DNA of 45,169 nt. Origin: Phycisphaerales bacterium UBA2421. Lineage in GTDB: Bacteria > Planctomycetota > Phycisphaerae > Tepidisphaerales > Tepidisphaeraceae. The notes beneath the pieces were generated by a model. That model was not told the DNA's origin, did not search any database, and saw only the letters and a program-made list of their open reading frames with translations. The translations under genes and the position numbers were made by a program. The stretch is from the NCBI GenBank assembly GCA_002343075.1, contig DDRH01000019.1, positions 39,479 to 84,647 of the forward strand, written 5' to 3'. Of this stretch, positions 33,601 to 42,311 are shown piece after piece (the stretch's first letter is position 1; each line of letters starts with the position of its first letter).

Positions 33601-34772
33601 CGCAGGTTGCCCGGCTCCGACTCTCCGCCGACCGTTTCCCACGATACCTCCCGCTGCAATCGATGCTGGCGAGAAGCTATCTAAATGCCGGCGCAAACGA
33701 AGACGCCGCGACCGTCGCGGCGCGGTTGCTTGAACTCATGCCCGGCAATCCCGACGCCGCAGCCCTCGCCACGACCATTTACCGAGCCACCCGGCAATGG
33801 CCATTGATGAAGCAGGCTGCCTGGCAGTGGCAGCGCGCCCTTCACACCGAGACGCGACCCGCCGATATCGCCATTGCCGAGGCGGCGATGAAACTCGGCG
33901 ATTTTGAGACCGTCATCACCACGCTCGAACCCCATCTCGCAACCGCAGTGCGAGCCCCGGAAAAGAACGCGGCGCTTCTTCGGCTGGTGGCCGGCGCGAT
34001 GACCGCCAACGGCCAGCCCGAAAGAGTCGAAGACTTACTCGGCCCACTGCTCGCCGAAAGCTCCTCAGCGAGGGTGACATGGCTGCAGGTAACGGCAACG
34101 CAGGCGCATGACGGCCTGATCGCTGGCGAAGCCTTGGCGCGCGTGTCGGCAGTGCTTGATGCGTCCAGTTTCGAGGAAGTCGATTCATTCGCCCGCGCCG
34201 CATCGGCAGTGGCGCTGCGCTTCGCCGACCCCGCGCCCGCCCGGCAGGCAGTCGGGTTGCTGCAATCGTTTACGCAGCGCGCAAATCCCGAGGTGGAAGC
34301 GCTGTTTCTCACCGCGGCGCTGCAGCTTCAGCTCAACCAATACGCCGCCGCCGAGATCGCCTATCGGGAGATTCTCTCTCGCCAGCCGAAGCACGACAAG
34401 GCATTGAACGATTTTGCCTATCTTCTGCTGCTGCGCAAAGGCGATTTGCAGGAAGCCAAGACCGCCGCCGCCAAGGCGCGCGAGCTTCGTCCACAGGTGG
34501 CCACCTACCACGAAACCTTTGCCCGCATCGAATCCGAACTAGGCAACCGGCCAGCGGCGCTGGCAGCGTTTGATCAGGCGCTGACGATCGAACCCAACAA
34601 CCTCGACGCGCTGATCGGCAAGGCATTCGTCCTGCGCGAATCGGGCCGGGTGCAGGAATCCGAAAAACTCGTCACCCAGATCGAACCGCAACTGGCCACC
34701 AGCCCCGTCTTGTCGGAGCCGGTGCGCATCCAACTGCAATCGCTAAGAAAAACAACCTCCCGCGGGGAATGA
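30600..34772 (+). CDS. Giant membrane-anchored TPR protein
   Basis: A 1390-residue protein overlapping the preceding gene by four bases. One N-terminal membrane helix (LLAVVVALVVLATAALVIRAY, residues ~11-31) is followed by an essentially continuous solenoid of TPR-like helical hairpins; repeats such as AGIAAFQAGDYPAAIDQLKNYV and AALAAFDQALTIEPNNLDALIGKAFVLRESGRVQESEKLV show the 34-residue spacing. Large TPR lipoproteins or membrane proteins (PrsT-like) are regular members of exosortase/EPS loci and are thought to scaffold export or assembly in the periplasm. Its length is well above the usual ~900 residues for that group. Confidence 0.87.
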   Translation: MNIRPKTVRRLLAVVVALVVLATAALVIRAYNDSRRQTRLATAREAGIAAFQAGDYPAAIDQLKNYVRSGTTDYDALLAFATSRSKVEMAGGKHLQEAIRLFELLRSIRREEPEVLRPLLQLYTDAGYSTEAIALADSILARDPEDVHALKAKSIALAGLAKHDEALRVSKQWDAAAPTDLQAHRQTYWLMRKTRVPGDQIVARYRELLATYPDDPRFEMLLGAAEGENGNRDEALRLLRAAAARPAPDALFVTQLVQVFDQQRLFEDSAALLTRAASGSDDPAILRILVQRAWQNGEHDVVLSRLHGLDPNVSSTDATLLAFHAMSLLALNRTDEARTIVAALKNRKADNPAQGWAAAISLRMESNTLAPAQLVAKYQSAMSRGGENGIIRLWIGEAHMLLGDNDLAVQEWRQASDLMPSWAAPHVKIARAMLALNRPADAVDAALAAVRCAPDQVAPMTSLALARWALIQQNPSRQQQEGLEALVAEIQRRKPGEPETLALHAAVLCRNGDAPKAAAVIAAAISDAPDWDPDTLAGVLAVSREYGLQLEQKLLDATRPASLKSPEMALRHALEMAISGKPESGLAGLQSAAQSASGDAAMQWQIAVARYREAVSDPDASATWIALGDGHPDNFAVQSLILRSAGQAKKSRDFFARTIDRVRGLTGEDGSLWKSARAQFLLSGQPTPRESAEAMTLLADLVRTAPKVPEYRVRLAQAMENIGNAREAAEQLRTAADIDPRSVPVQVELARLLVEQGKHAEARNYLDRAAASPSIPPGQRVPLARMLANEGRLATGIQLLENAPSRDLQADLTLAEFYRQTGRLDEATSLYATRLDKDSPTPELIAAAADLMAAQQETGAARTLLKRLDQTDATAAQTFGILARFEEKFGDRDVAKRHYLDATAAAPNDASAWRRLSSFHARQADYAAAIEAADRGLALLPANPELESLRLQAMAMQKVSETNDDLTPLIDVLKADPSRAAETAALLAMQESLATTQPTAAQVARLRLSADRFPRYLPLQSMLARSYLNAGANEDAATVAARLLELMPGNPDAAALATTIYRATRQWPLMKQAAWQWQRALHTETRPADIAIAEAAMKLGDFETVITTLEPHLATAVRAPEKNAALLRLVAGAMTANGQPERVEDLLGPLLAESSSARVTWLQVTATQAHDGLIAGEALARVSAVLDASSFEEVDSFARAASAVALRFADPAPARQAVGLLQSFTQRANPEVEALFLTAALQLQLNQYAAAEIAYREILSRQPKHDKALNDFAYLLLLRKGDLQEAKTAAAKARELRPQVATYHETFARIESELGNRPAALAAFDQALTIEPNNLDALIGKAFVLRESGRVQESEKLVTQIEPQLATSPVLSEPVRIQLQSLRKTTSRGE

Positions 34773-34811
34773 CTCGACTGCGGGACGGCGGCGCAGCGGA
34801 TTGATGTTTAC

Positions 34812-35021
34812 ATGCCCCCGACCAGCAACCTTGCCGGCCGGCGGGTGGAGCTGTTTGACGGCGCGACCAACCGCCTGCTCGCCCGGCGCGACATCGCGGC
34901 ACTCGACCCCGCGGGCAACACGCTGAGCTTCACCAATCTTCCTGCGGGCAGCGCGCTGAAGGTGCGCGTAAGCGGGCTGGACGGCCCCGCCGACGTCGCC
35001 GCTGCGGCGCGGGTGGTCTGA
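34812..35021 (+). CDS. Short hypothetical frame, possibly a gene remnant
   Basis: A 69-residue frame (GRRVELFDGATNRLLARRDI, NTLSFTNLPAGSALKVRVSG) that looks like one beta-sandwich domain or the tail of a surface protein. It is in the same frame as the TPR gene and the frame between the TPR stop (34770-34772) and this ATG is also open, encoding AAQRIDVYMPPTSN, so the protein-like sequence begins before the ATG. No ribosome site. It may be a remnant of a larger gene, or a 3' part of the TPR gene lost by a stop. Low confidence that it is expressed. Confidence 0.3.
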   Translation: MPPTSNLAGRRVELFDGATNRLLARRDIAALDPAGNTLSFTNLPAGSALKVRVSGLDGPADVAAAARVV

Positions 35022-35312
35022 CAGGCTCTTGATTACGCCCGGTCGAACGCCGAAGCTTTCTCAAGCCGGCATAAGTCAATAAAACACAGGCACTTACGCG
35101 CATGCGGAAAGGCTCGAATTCCGTTGTTTCCTTTCCCGCGCGGTTGTTCTAGAATTGTGCTTCCGCCAATTACTGGATGTCGATGAACTGGTTGGGCCTT
35201 GTTGTTCGGAAGTTTGAAGCACTGTCGTCTCGGAGACGACGGGACAACAGCGAGTCCCCGGTTTTGAACGCGCGCGCCTCACAGGCGGTGCGGCTACCCA
35301 ACATTGAGTGCC
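35022..35312. promoter_or_regulatory. sucA upstream region with inverted repeat
   Basis: About 290 bases without a gene. A TAGAAT at 35150-35155 could be a -10 box, but no good -35 box lies at 16-18 bases. GTCGTCTC (35224-35231) and GAGACGAC (35233-35240) form an inverted repeat with a single-base centre, flanked by CTGT...ACAG that could extend it; it lies about 75 bases before sucA and could be an operator or a transcript hairpin. Confidence 0.4.
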
Positions 35313-38105
35313 ATGGTTAATCCTGATTTTGCCAATCGTGCCAACGCCGAATACATCGAACAACTTCACGAGCAGTATCAGCGCGATCCTGCCTCGGTGC
35401 CTGAAAACTGGCAGGCGTTTTTCTCCGGGTTTGATTTGGGTCTTGCCCGGAGCGTGAGCGGGGTACAGGCACTGGCAGAGGGTGCCCGGCCGACAGACCC
35501 GCCGCAATCGATTGGGGCGTTTGACCTGGTCCACTCATATCGCGAGTTGGGCCATTTCACGGCAAACCTCGATCCACTCGGGCTGACCAAGCGCGACAGC
35601 CATCCACTGCTGCAACTACACAACTTCGGCATGACCGATAACGACCTTTCGCGTCAGGTTGGCCCAGCGAGTTTTCTGGGTGCGACCGATGGTTCGCTGG
35701 GTGATTTGCGCAATAAGCTCAAGCTTACCTACTGCGGCAATCTGGGCGTCGAGTTCACCGGCATCGATAACAAGCCCCAGCGGGACTGGCTTCAGCAGCA
35801 GATGGAACCGATTTACAACCGCCCGCGTTTGTCAGACGGCGAGACCAAGGCGCTGATGTTCATGCTGGTGGCCGCCGAGGAGTTTGAACAGTATCTCGGC
35901 AAGGTGTTCATCGGACAGAAGCGGTTCGGGGCCGAGGGAGCCGAAGCGGTCGTTCCGATTTTAAACACTATCGTCGAGCGCGGTGCGGAACTGGGTGGCG
36001 AGCAGTTCATCATGAACATGGCCCACCGCTGCCGACTGAACACACTGGTGCATGTGCTCAATCAACCTTACGAATCGATGCTGGCAGAGTTTCTGGGGAC
36101 GACGCGCCCGATGCATGAAGTTGGCGGAGATGGCGATGTGAAATATCACCTCGGCTACGCAAACTCCCGCCCGACGGCCGAGGGCAAGACGGTCAAGTTG
36201 TCACTCATTCCCAATCCGTCACACCTGGAGATGATCAACCCGATTCACCAGGGGATCGTCCGCTGCAAGCAGGACATGTTCGGCGACATCGGCCGCGACC
36301 GTGTGGTGCCGATTGCCATGCATGGCGACGCAGCGTTCACCGGGCAGGGCGTGGTAGCAGAGACGCTCAATCTCTCTGAGTTGCGAGGATTTCGCACCGG
36401 CGGGACGATTCACATCATCATTAACAACCAGGTGGGCTTCACCACCCCGCCGAACCAGGAACGGTTTACGCCCTACCCAACCGACCTTGCCAAGGCGATT
36501 CAGGCTCCGATTTTTCATGTCAACGGAGACGACCCCGAAGCGTGCGTGTGGGCTGCCAAGCTCGCGATTGGTTTTCGGCAGCAGTTTAAGGTCGATGTGA
36601 TGATTGACCTCTGGTGCTACCGCCGCAACGGGCACAATGAAGCGGACGAACCGAGCTTCACGCAGCCGGTGATGTATAAAGCAATAGAGAATCACCCGAC
36701 GGTGCGCCAACTCTACGAACAAAGACTCCTGGCGGAAGGTCGCATTACACAGGATGAACTTGACGTGATGAAGTCGGAGGTAGTAGCCCGACTCAACGCG
36801 GCTCGCGATCAGGCGAAGGAAATCAAGGCCCGCTCCAAGGTGCCCACATTCGGCGGCGTGTGGAAAGGCCTCGGCCGCGCCGGCGGCGATTGGTCGGCCA
36901 ACACAAAGGTGGGCAGGGAAGTCCTGCAGCGCGTGCTCGACGTGTATGGGAAAATGCCCGACGGGTTTACGCCGCACCCCAAGGTGCTCAAGGGCGTGAT
37001 CGAAAAGCGGCAGGAAATGCTTCAGACGGGTAAAGGGATTGATTGGGGCTGCGCCGAAATGCTGGCATGGGGTTCGCTGCTCATCGAGGGTTACGGCATC
37101 CGGCTCACCGGCCAGGATGTCGAACGCGGCACGTTCAGCCATCGCCATGCGGTGCTGAACGACTACGAGACGGGCAACAAGTGGTTTTCGCTCGATCAAC
37201 TGGGGAGAAAGCCCGGCGACTTCACGATCATCAACAGCATGCTCAGCGAGTTTGCGGTGCTCGGGTTTGAATGGGGTTATGCGTCGGCAAATCCACGGAC
37301 CCTGGTGATGTGGGAGGCTCAGTTCGGCGATTTCGTCAACGGCGCGCAGTGCATTATTGACCAGATCATCAGCTCCGCCGAGAGCAAATGGCGTTACGCC
37401 AACGGCATGGCCCTGCTGCTGCCGCACGGCATGGAGGGCGCGGGGCCGGAACACAGCAATGCATACCTGGAACGCTTCCTGAGCATGAGCGCGGAAGATA
37501 ACTGGCAGGTGTGCATGCTCAGCACGCCTGCGCAATACTTCCATGCGTTGCGCCGGCAGATGCACCGCAAGTTTCGCAAGCCGCTGATTCTGATGCAGCC
37601 CAAGAGCCTGCTCCGCGACGCGCTTCGGTCTTCGACGGTGGAAGAACTCACCGAAGGCACGTTTCAGACCGTGATTGATGACGCCTCAGCCCCCGCCGAC
37701 CGCGATTCGGTCAAGCGTGTGCTGCTTTGTGCCGGGAAGATGTATTGGCTGCTAAAGGATGCGGCGGAAAAGCATGGCAAGAACGACATTGCGATTGTGC
37801 GCGTCGAGCAGTTGTATCCGTTTCCTCAAAAGGAACTGCAGGCGATCATGTCAAAGTATCGCCGCGCCGAGGAGGTCTGCTGGGTGCAGGAAGAGTCGCG
37901 CAATCGCGGGGCGTGGTCGTTCGTGCAGCAGCGATTGTTGAGCATGCTGCCGGACAATGTTGTGCTCTCCTACCACGGCCGCGACGAAGGGGCGAGCCCG
38001 GCAACCGGATCGGCAACAGTTCACAAACAGGAAGAAGCCGAGTTACTCCTGCACGCGCTGGAGTTGCCGATGGAGCAGAAAGCAAAAGAAGTTGTGTCCA
38101 AATAG
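35313..38105 (+). CDS. sucA: 2-oxoglutarate dehydrogenase E1 component
   Basis: A 930-residue thiamine-diphosphate enzyme that decarboxylates 2-oxoglutarate and succinylates the lipoyl group of E2. The N-terminal NAEYIEQLHEQYQRDPASVPENWQAFF segment is the E2-binding tail; GAEAVVPILNTIVERGAELG, NMAHRCRLNTLVHVLNQPY, KYHLGYANSRP, IPNPSHLEMINPIHQGIVR, HGDAAFTGQGVVAETLNLSEL, INNQVGFTTPP, HVNGDDPEACVWAAKLA and DLWCYRRNGHNEADEPSFTQP hold the cofactor and substrate sites; the C-terminal half has LPHGMEGAGPEHSNAYLERFL. ATG 35313 (MVNPDFANRAN) is chosen over TTG 35304. Normal family length. sucB follows after a 183-base gap. Confidence 0.96.
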   Translation: MVNPDFANRANAEYIEQLHEQYQRDPASVPENWQAFFSGFDLGLARSVSGVQALAEGARPTDPPQSIGAFDLVHSYRELGHFTANLDPLGLTKRDSHPLLQLHNFGMTDNDLSRQVGPASFLGATDGSLGDLRNKLKLTYCGNLGVEFTGIDNKPQRDWLQQQMEPIYNRPRLSDGETKALMFMLVAAEEFEQYLGKVFIGQKRFGAEGAEAVVPILNTIVERGAELGGEQFIMNMAHRCRLNTLVHVLNQPYESMLAEFLGTTRPMHEVGGDGDVKYHLGYANSRPTAEGKTVKLSLIPNPSHLEMINPIHQGIVRCKQDMFGDIGRDRVVPIAMHGDAAFTGQGVVAETLNLSELRGFRTGGTIHIIINNQVGFTTPPNQERFTPYPTDLAKAIQAPIFHVNGDDPEACVWAAKLAIGFRQQFKVDVMIDLWCYRRNGHNEADEPSFTQPVMYKAIENHPTVRQLYEQRLLAEGRITQDELDVMKSEVVARLNAARDQAKEIKARSKVPTFGGVWKGLGRAGGDWSANTKVGREVLQRVLDVYGKMPDGFTPHPKVLKGVIEKRQEMLQTGKGIDWGCAEMLAWGSLLIEGYGIRLTGQDVERGTFSHRHAVLNDYETGNKWFSLDQLGRKPGDFTIINSMLSEFAVLGFEWGYASANPRTLVMWEAQFGDFVNGAQCIIDQIISSAESKWRYANGMALLLPHGMEGAGPEHSNAYLERFLSMSAEDNWQVCMLSTPAQYFHALRRQMHRKFRKPLILMQPKSLLRDALRSSTVEELTEGTFQTVIDDASAPADRDSVKRVLLCAGKMYWLLKDAAEKHGKNDIAIVRVEQLYPFPQKELQAIMSKYRRAEEVCWVQEESRNRGAWSFVQQRLLSMLPDNVVLSYHGRDEGASPATGSATVHKQEEAELLLHALELPMEQKAKEVVSK

Positions 38106-38252
38106 TTTTTGAAACAAGCCAGGGACACAAGACAGAAGTTCCGAATCAAGTCGAGGGAACGACCGAGGTAAAAGCCCGCGGCTAGGACATCATTTTGGAT
38201 TCGGCCTTCACTCGGATTTCGGATTTAGTCCATCTTCAGTCAGCAGTAGTGC

Positions 38253-38280
38253 TTTTCATTCCCGCGGCAAGACCTAGAAT
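38253..38280 (+). promoter_or_regulatory. Possible sucB promoter
   Basis: TTTTCA (38253-38258) and TAGAAT (38275-38280), 16 bases apart; the -10 box ends eight bases before ATG 38289, which has no Shine-Dalgarno. A leaderless sucB transcript is therefore possible. The preceding bases (38195-38228) are low-complexity TCGGATTTCGGATTTAG repeats. Confidence 0.35.
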
Positions 38281-38288
38281 CAACTATC

Positions 38289-39560
38289 ATGGCAACCAAC
38301 GTTCAAGTGCCCGGCATGGGCGAAAGCATCAGCGAAGCAGTTCTTATCAAATGGCACAAGCAGACCGGCGAGGCCGTCGGCATGGATGAGCCGCTGGCGG
38401 AGCTTGAGACCGACAAAGCCAATGTCGACGTTCCCAGCACCGCTGCGGGGGTCTTGACGCAAAAGGTGGCGGTTGGGACGAAGGTGAAGATCGGCGAAGT
38501 GATCGCCACAGTGGACGCCAACGGGAAGGCCGCCGCAAAGCCCGCCGCCCCCACCAGCAAACCCGCCGCGGCAGCCGCGGGCGCCACACGGACAGCACCG
38601 CAGTCGTCGACAGCCACTCCGGCAACAGACGAAAAGCTGTCCCCTGCGGCGCGGAGAATGGTTGAAGAACACAAGCTCGACTCGGGGAAAATCCCCGCAA
38701 CAGGCCCGGGCAACCGAATCACCAAGGAAGACGTCGTCAACTACATGGACGGCAACTCTGCCGCCGCTGATACGAGCGCGCCGATTTCCCCACCGGCAAA
38801 GTCCAAGCCTGCAGCCGAGCCTGCCACGAAACCCGCCCTGCCCCCGACCAGCACCGCCGACGGCACCGTCCGACGCGTGGAGATGAGCAAGATCCGCAAA
38901 AAGATTGCCGAGACACTCGTTAAGAGTCAGCAGTCCACCGCCACGCTGACGACGTTTAACGAAATCGACATGTCCAATCTCATGGCGCTGCGTACCAAGT
39001 ACAAAGAGCAGTTCGAGAAAAAGCACGGAATTGGCCTGGGCTTTATGAGCTTTTTTGCCAAAGCTGCTTGTCAGGCGCTGCGAGAATGGGAACGGGTCAA
39101 CGCCAGCATCGACGGCGACGATATCGTCTACCACGACTATGTGCATCTGGGCATCGCAGTCAGCACCGATCGCGGGCTGGCGGTGCCGGTGCTGCGCAAC
39201 GCGCATCAGATGTCGTTTGCGCAGGTCGAAAGCGAAATCAAACGCCTCGCCACCGCCACCCGCGACGGCAAACTGCAGATCAGCGAATTGTCCGGCGGCA
39301 CGTTCACCATCACCAACGGCGGGGTGTTCGGAAGCCTGATGGCAACACCGATCATCAACCCGCCGCAGGTAGCGATTTTGGGGATGCACGCGATCAAGGA
39401 ACGCCCCATCGCCGTCAACGGGCAAGTCGTCGTGCGACCCATGATGTATGTCGCGCTGAGCTACGACCACCGCCTGATTGATGGCAAAGAAAGCGTGCAG
39501 TTCCTGGTCCGAATCAAAGAACTCATCGAAGACCCACAGCGGGTCATGCTGGATGTCTAA
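38289..39560 (+). CDS. sucB: Dihydrolipoyllysine succinyltransferase (E2 of 2-oxoglutarate dehydrogenase)
   Basis: A 423-residue protein, the core of the complex that passes succinyl groups from lipoamide to CoA. Residues 1-76 are one lipoyl domain with the lipoylated Lys in ETDKANVDV; an Ala/Pro/Thr-rich linker follows; [37 protein letters not shown] is the peripheral subunit-binding domain; the catalytic domain runs from ~195 with [18 protein letters not shown] and the active-site [20 protein letters not shown] (His and Asp). No sorting or membrane parts. It should work with sucA upstream and lpdA at 42312. Confidence 0.96.
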   Translation: MATNVQVPGMGESISEAVLIKWHKQTGEAVGMDEPLAELETDKANVDVPSTAAGVLTQKVAVGTKVKIGEVIATVDANGKAAAKPAAPTSKPAAAAAGATRTAPQSSTATPATDEKLSPAARRMVEEHKLDSGKIPATGPGNRITKEDVVNYMDGNSAAADTSAPISPPAKSKPAAEPATKPALPPTSTADGTVRRVEMSKIRKKIAETLVKSQQSTATLTTFNEIDMSNLMALRTKYKEQFEKKHGIGLGFMSFFAKAACQALREWERVNASIDGDDIVYHDYVHLGIAVSTDRGLAVPVLRNAHQMSFAQVESEIKRLATATRDGKLQISELSGGTFTITNGGVFGSLMATPIINPPQVAILGMHAIKERPIAVNGQVVVRPMMYVALSYDHRLIDGKESVQFLVRIKELIEDPQRVMLDV

Positions 39561-39682
39561 CCGTTTGCGCGGTCAACCCTCGCGCATTGTGCTCTAGCCC
39601 CGTCGATCCTGCGACGAGCTTCGTCATCTGGCAAAAGTGGTTGCATTTCCTCCCGCACCGCCTTGGCGCACAATAACCCGCG

Positions 39683-40702
39683 ATGATTAATCTCTTTTCC
39701 GACACCCAGACCAAGCCCACCCCAGAAATGCGCGCCGCGATGGCCGCCGCTGACGTGGGGGATGAGCAATTGGCGGAAGATCCCACCGTAAACCGCCTGC
39801 AGGACATGACCGCTCAGCTACTTGGCAAAGAAGCGGCGATTTTTCTGCCCAGCGGGGCGATGTGCAACCTGGTGGGTGTGAAAACCCACACTCAGCCCGG
39901 TGATATGATCCTGGCTGACCGGCGGTGCCATATCATGCGCGCCGAGTGTGGCGGCGCGGCGATCTTTTCCGGGGTGATGCTCGATCCGCTCGACGGCGAG
40001 CGTGGCATTTTCACACCCGAGCAAGTGCGTGCCGCCATTCCGCCGGTCAAAACCGTCTATCATCCGCACCCAACGCTGTTGTGCATCGAAAACACCCATA
40101 ACTACGGCGGCGGGAGCGTCTGGCCGATCGAGCAGCTCCGCGACGTCTGCACAACGGCACGCGAGCGGGGGCTTGCCATTCATATGGACGGCGCGCGGCT
40201 GTTCAACGCCAGCGCGGCCAGCGGCGTTACAGCCAGCGAGTATGCATCGCATGTTGATTCGGTGTGGATCGACCTCAGCAAGGGCCTGGGCTGTCCGGTT
40301 GGCGCGGTGATCGCGGGCACCAGCGATTTCATCGGGCGCGCCAGACGATGGAAACACGCGTTCGGCGGCGCGATGCGCCAAGCCGGCATCATCGCCGCGG
40401 CGGGGGTCTACGCGCTACAGCACAATATCAACCGATTGAAGGACGATCACGCCAACGCGCGATTGCTGGCTGAGGGGCTGTCGCAGTCGCCGCGCGTGAG
40501 GCTGCTCTATCCGGCGGATACGAATATCGTGTTCTTTAATGTATCAGGGTTCACTCCCGCAGCTTTCTGCGAACGAGCGGCGGCACAGGGAGTAAGGTTC
40601 AGCGCCGTGGGCGGCGGCATCCGCGGGGTGACGCATCTTGATGTCTCGAGGGAAGAGTCCGCGGCGGCTGTCGAGAGTGTTATGAAGGCGCTTTCCGAGT
40701 AG
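39683..40702 (+). CDS. ltaE: Low-specificity L-threonine aldolase
   Basis: A 339-residue PLP enzyme splitting L-threonine or allo-threonine to glycine and acetaldehyde. [49 protein letters not shown], the His-stacking region, [26 protein letters not shown] and the PLP-binding [16 protein letters not shown] (Schiff-base Lys) are in the expected order. Family-typical length. It lies 122 bases after sucB in the same direction, but its function is unrelated to the complex, so it is probably co-located rather than co-regulated. A CACAAT eight bases before the ATG may be part of its own promoter. Confidence 0.93.
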   Translation: MINLFSDTQTKPTPEMRAAMAAADVGDEQLAEDPTVNRLQDMTAQLLGKEAAIFLPSGAMCNLVGVKTHTQPGDMILADRRCHIMRAECGGAAIFSGVMLDPLDGERGIFTPEQVRAAIPPVKTVYHPHPTLLCIENTHNYGGGSVWPIEQLRDVCTTARERGLAIHMDGARLFNASAASGVTASEYASHVDSVWIDLSKGLGCPVGAVIAGTSDFIGRARRWKHAFGGAMRQAGIIAAAGVYALQHNINRLKDDHANARLLAEGLSQSPRVRLLYPADTNIVFFNVSGFTPAAFCERAAAQGVRFSAVGGGIRGVTHLDVSREESAAAVESVMKALSE

Positions 40703-40865
40703 TGGTTTTAGATCGATTCAGCTTCTCCAACGGGTCAGACCTCAAGTGCGCCACTATGCACCCGTCCGTGTCGGCGCTCCCGCAGAGCGGGTCTTGGGCC
40801 TTGTTGTCTCGCTTCAGCTACTCACCAGCATCGAACCGTTGCATCCCTCGCCGCCCTCTGCGGCT

Positions 40866-42092
40866 TCATTTCGAGTCGATTGCTCTTCGAGACCGCCCGC
40901 CGAGCGCAAATACAACGAACGCGAGGGAGAAAGTCTGGGGTTCCGGGACCGTTACTGTCCATACGGCGGGCGCGATTCTCCACGACAATGTTGCACTGCC
41001 AGCAATAAGATACGAATCGCCTGCCCGCGAGATCGCAACCGCGGAGGAACCTGTATAGCCGCTGGAAGGGAGCACTTTATCCAGATTGATGACGGTCTGA
41101 CCATCGTCCAGCCAAAGTAGCGCGTGTCGACGCGAATCACTCGTGAAGCCGTAACCTACGATGATGTCACCAAGCACGTCCGTGGCTTCTCCGAAAATGA
41201 ACGAGTCATCCGGATATTGCAGTCGTTCAGCACGTTCCTCATCGAGGTGCCAGAGCACAGGTTGGCGATCACATGTCTCACTATATCTCGCGAACCCGAC
41301 CGCCAACCCATCATCCGTCGAAAGCGCGGTCGACTCGTCCGCGTCTTCAGGATGCAGATTCTGAAAGCTACTCGAACTTCCGCTCCACACAGCCGCAAAT
41401 TTAGTCTCTCCCTCAGCTACATACCCAACTTGGTTGGTGCCATCCGTATCGATGATCATGCTTTCAGAGAAGTCGGCCGGATGGACGTCAACGTACGTCT
41501 CGGCCGATCCCCGCCAGATCGCTGCGCGCGGGGTCAAAGCCGGGCTACGCGTGGTGGGTTCACGGATCGCGGACTGTACGCTTACAAACCCGCCTGAAGG
41601 TCGGTCCTTACTTGAGGTGCGAATGTCGAACAACTGGAACGCGGTCGCTGAACCCACAAACCCGCCTTGCTCCTCGTCAGTAGCGGCCAGAACGACCGCC
41701 TTGGGCATGCCTTGCGGGTTGAGTTGCACCACTTCCCGATCTTCCCCGACCCACAGCGTCGCCACGGTTGATTCGCCATCCACCGATGCCACATATCCGG
41801 CGACATAGTTTTCCGTTGTGGCTCTCGCTTCGCCGACATGCAACTCTGGAATTGGCAAGAACTCGACATCATCCGACGAAAAGTTGGTCCATATCGCCGG
41901 GTGGTGCCACAAAACGCCCGACCTGTTGTCTGGATTTGCCGCGGAGCCAACGGTATTGCGAGAGCTGATGGAGTATGGCGTGCGATAGCGCCCGGTCGTC
42001 AATACATCAGCAGTAATCTGCACCTGCCCCGCCGCCGGCGAGACCGCACCCACCATCACGGCGGCGGCCCAGGCGATTCGGAGCTTTTTCAT
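40866..42092 (-). CDS. PEP-CTERM-type secreted protein with HAF-like repeats
   Basis: A 408-residue protein. MKKLRIAWAAAVMVGAVSPAAGQ is a Sec signal peptide. The mature part has repeats of the form (V/I)VGYxxxxxxRHALLW and AAVWSGSSSSFQNLHP spaced about 50 residues apart, resembling the HAF extracellular repeat family, which likely forms a beta-propeller. The C-terminus VPEPQTFSLAFVVFALGGRSRR is a PEP-CTERM signal: VPEP motif, hydrophobic helix and Arg cluster, the substrate type of the exosortase at 25164. ATG 42092 is preferred although the frame extends to 42191 (in-frame ATGs at 42137 and 42131). It is on the opposite strand to the genes around it. Confidence 0.85.
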   Translation of the reverse strand: MKKLRIAWAAAVMVGAVSPAAGQVQITADVLTTGRYRTPYSISSRNTVGSAANPDNRSGVLWHHPAIWTNFSSDDVEFLPIPELHVGEARATTENYVAGYVASVDGESTVATLWVGEDREVVQLNPQGMPKAVVLAATDEEQGGFVGSATAFQLFDIRTSSKDRPSGGFVSVQSAIREPTTRSPALTPRAAIWRGSAETYVDVHPADFSESMIIDTDGTNQVGYVAEGETKFAAVWSGSSSSFQNLHPEDADESTALSTDDGLAVGFARYSETCDRQPVLWHLDEERAERLQYPDDSFIFGEATDVLGDIIVGYGFTSDSRRHALLWLDDGQTVINLDKVLPSSGYTGSSAVAISRAGDSYLIAGSATLSWRIAPAVWTVTVPEPQTFSLAFVVFALGGRSRRAIDSK

Positions 42093-42272
42093 CCTCGACT
42101 GGTTCTCGGTTTGATCGATCGCGATTGGCATGGGCATCCCTTTTGGCTGACCAACTACGAAGTTGCTATCGACAGCCCACAACTGGTTCAATCAGCAAAT
42201 CACCGGCCGCGCGATTTCCGGACCTCCGTAGCATCGGTTTTCAACCGATTCTTCGACTTGAGTCGTGACGGG

Positions 42273-42300
42273 TTGGAAACTCCCGCAGCGCGCATACAAT
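42273..42300 (+). promoter_or_regulatory. Probable lpdA promoter
   Basis: TTGGAA (42273-42278) and TACAAT (42295-42300) with a 16-base spacer. The -10 box ends 11 bases before ATG 42312, and no Shine-Dalgarno is visible, so the transcript leader would be only about four bases. It lies in the 219-base divergent region shared with the PEP-CTERM gene. Confidence 0.45.
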
Positions 42301-42311
42301 CCCCCATCCCT

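Noticed and set aside
41838..42311. Upstream extension of the lpdA frame
   Set aside because: It reads antisense through the PEP-CTERM gene; lipoamide dehydrogenase similarity starts at MNDFDLIVIGAG (42312).
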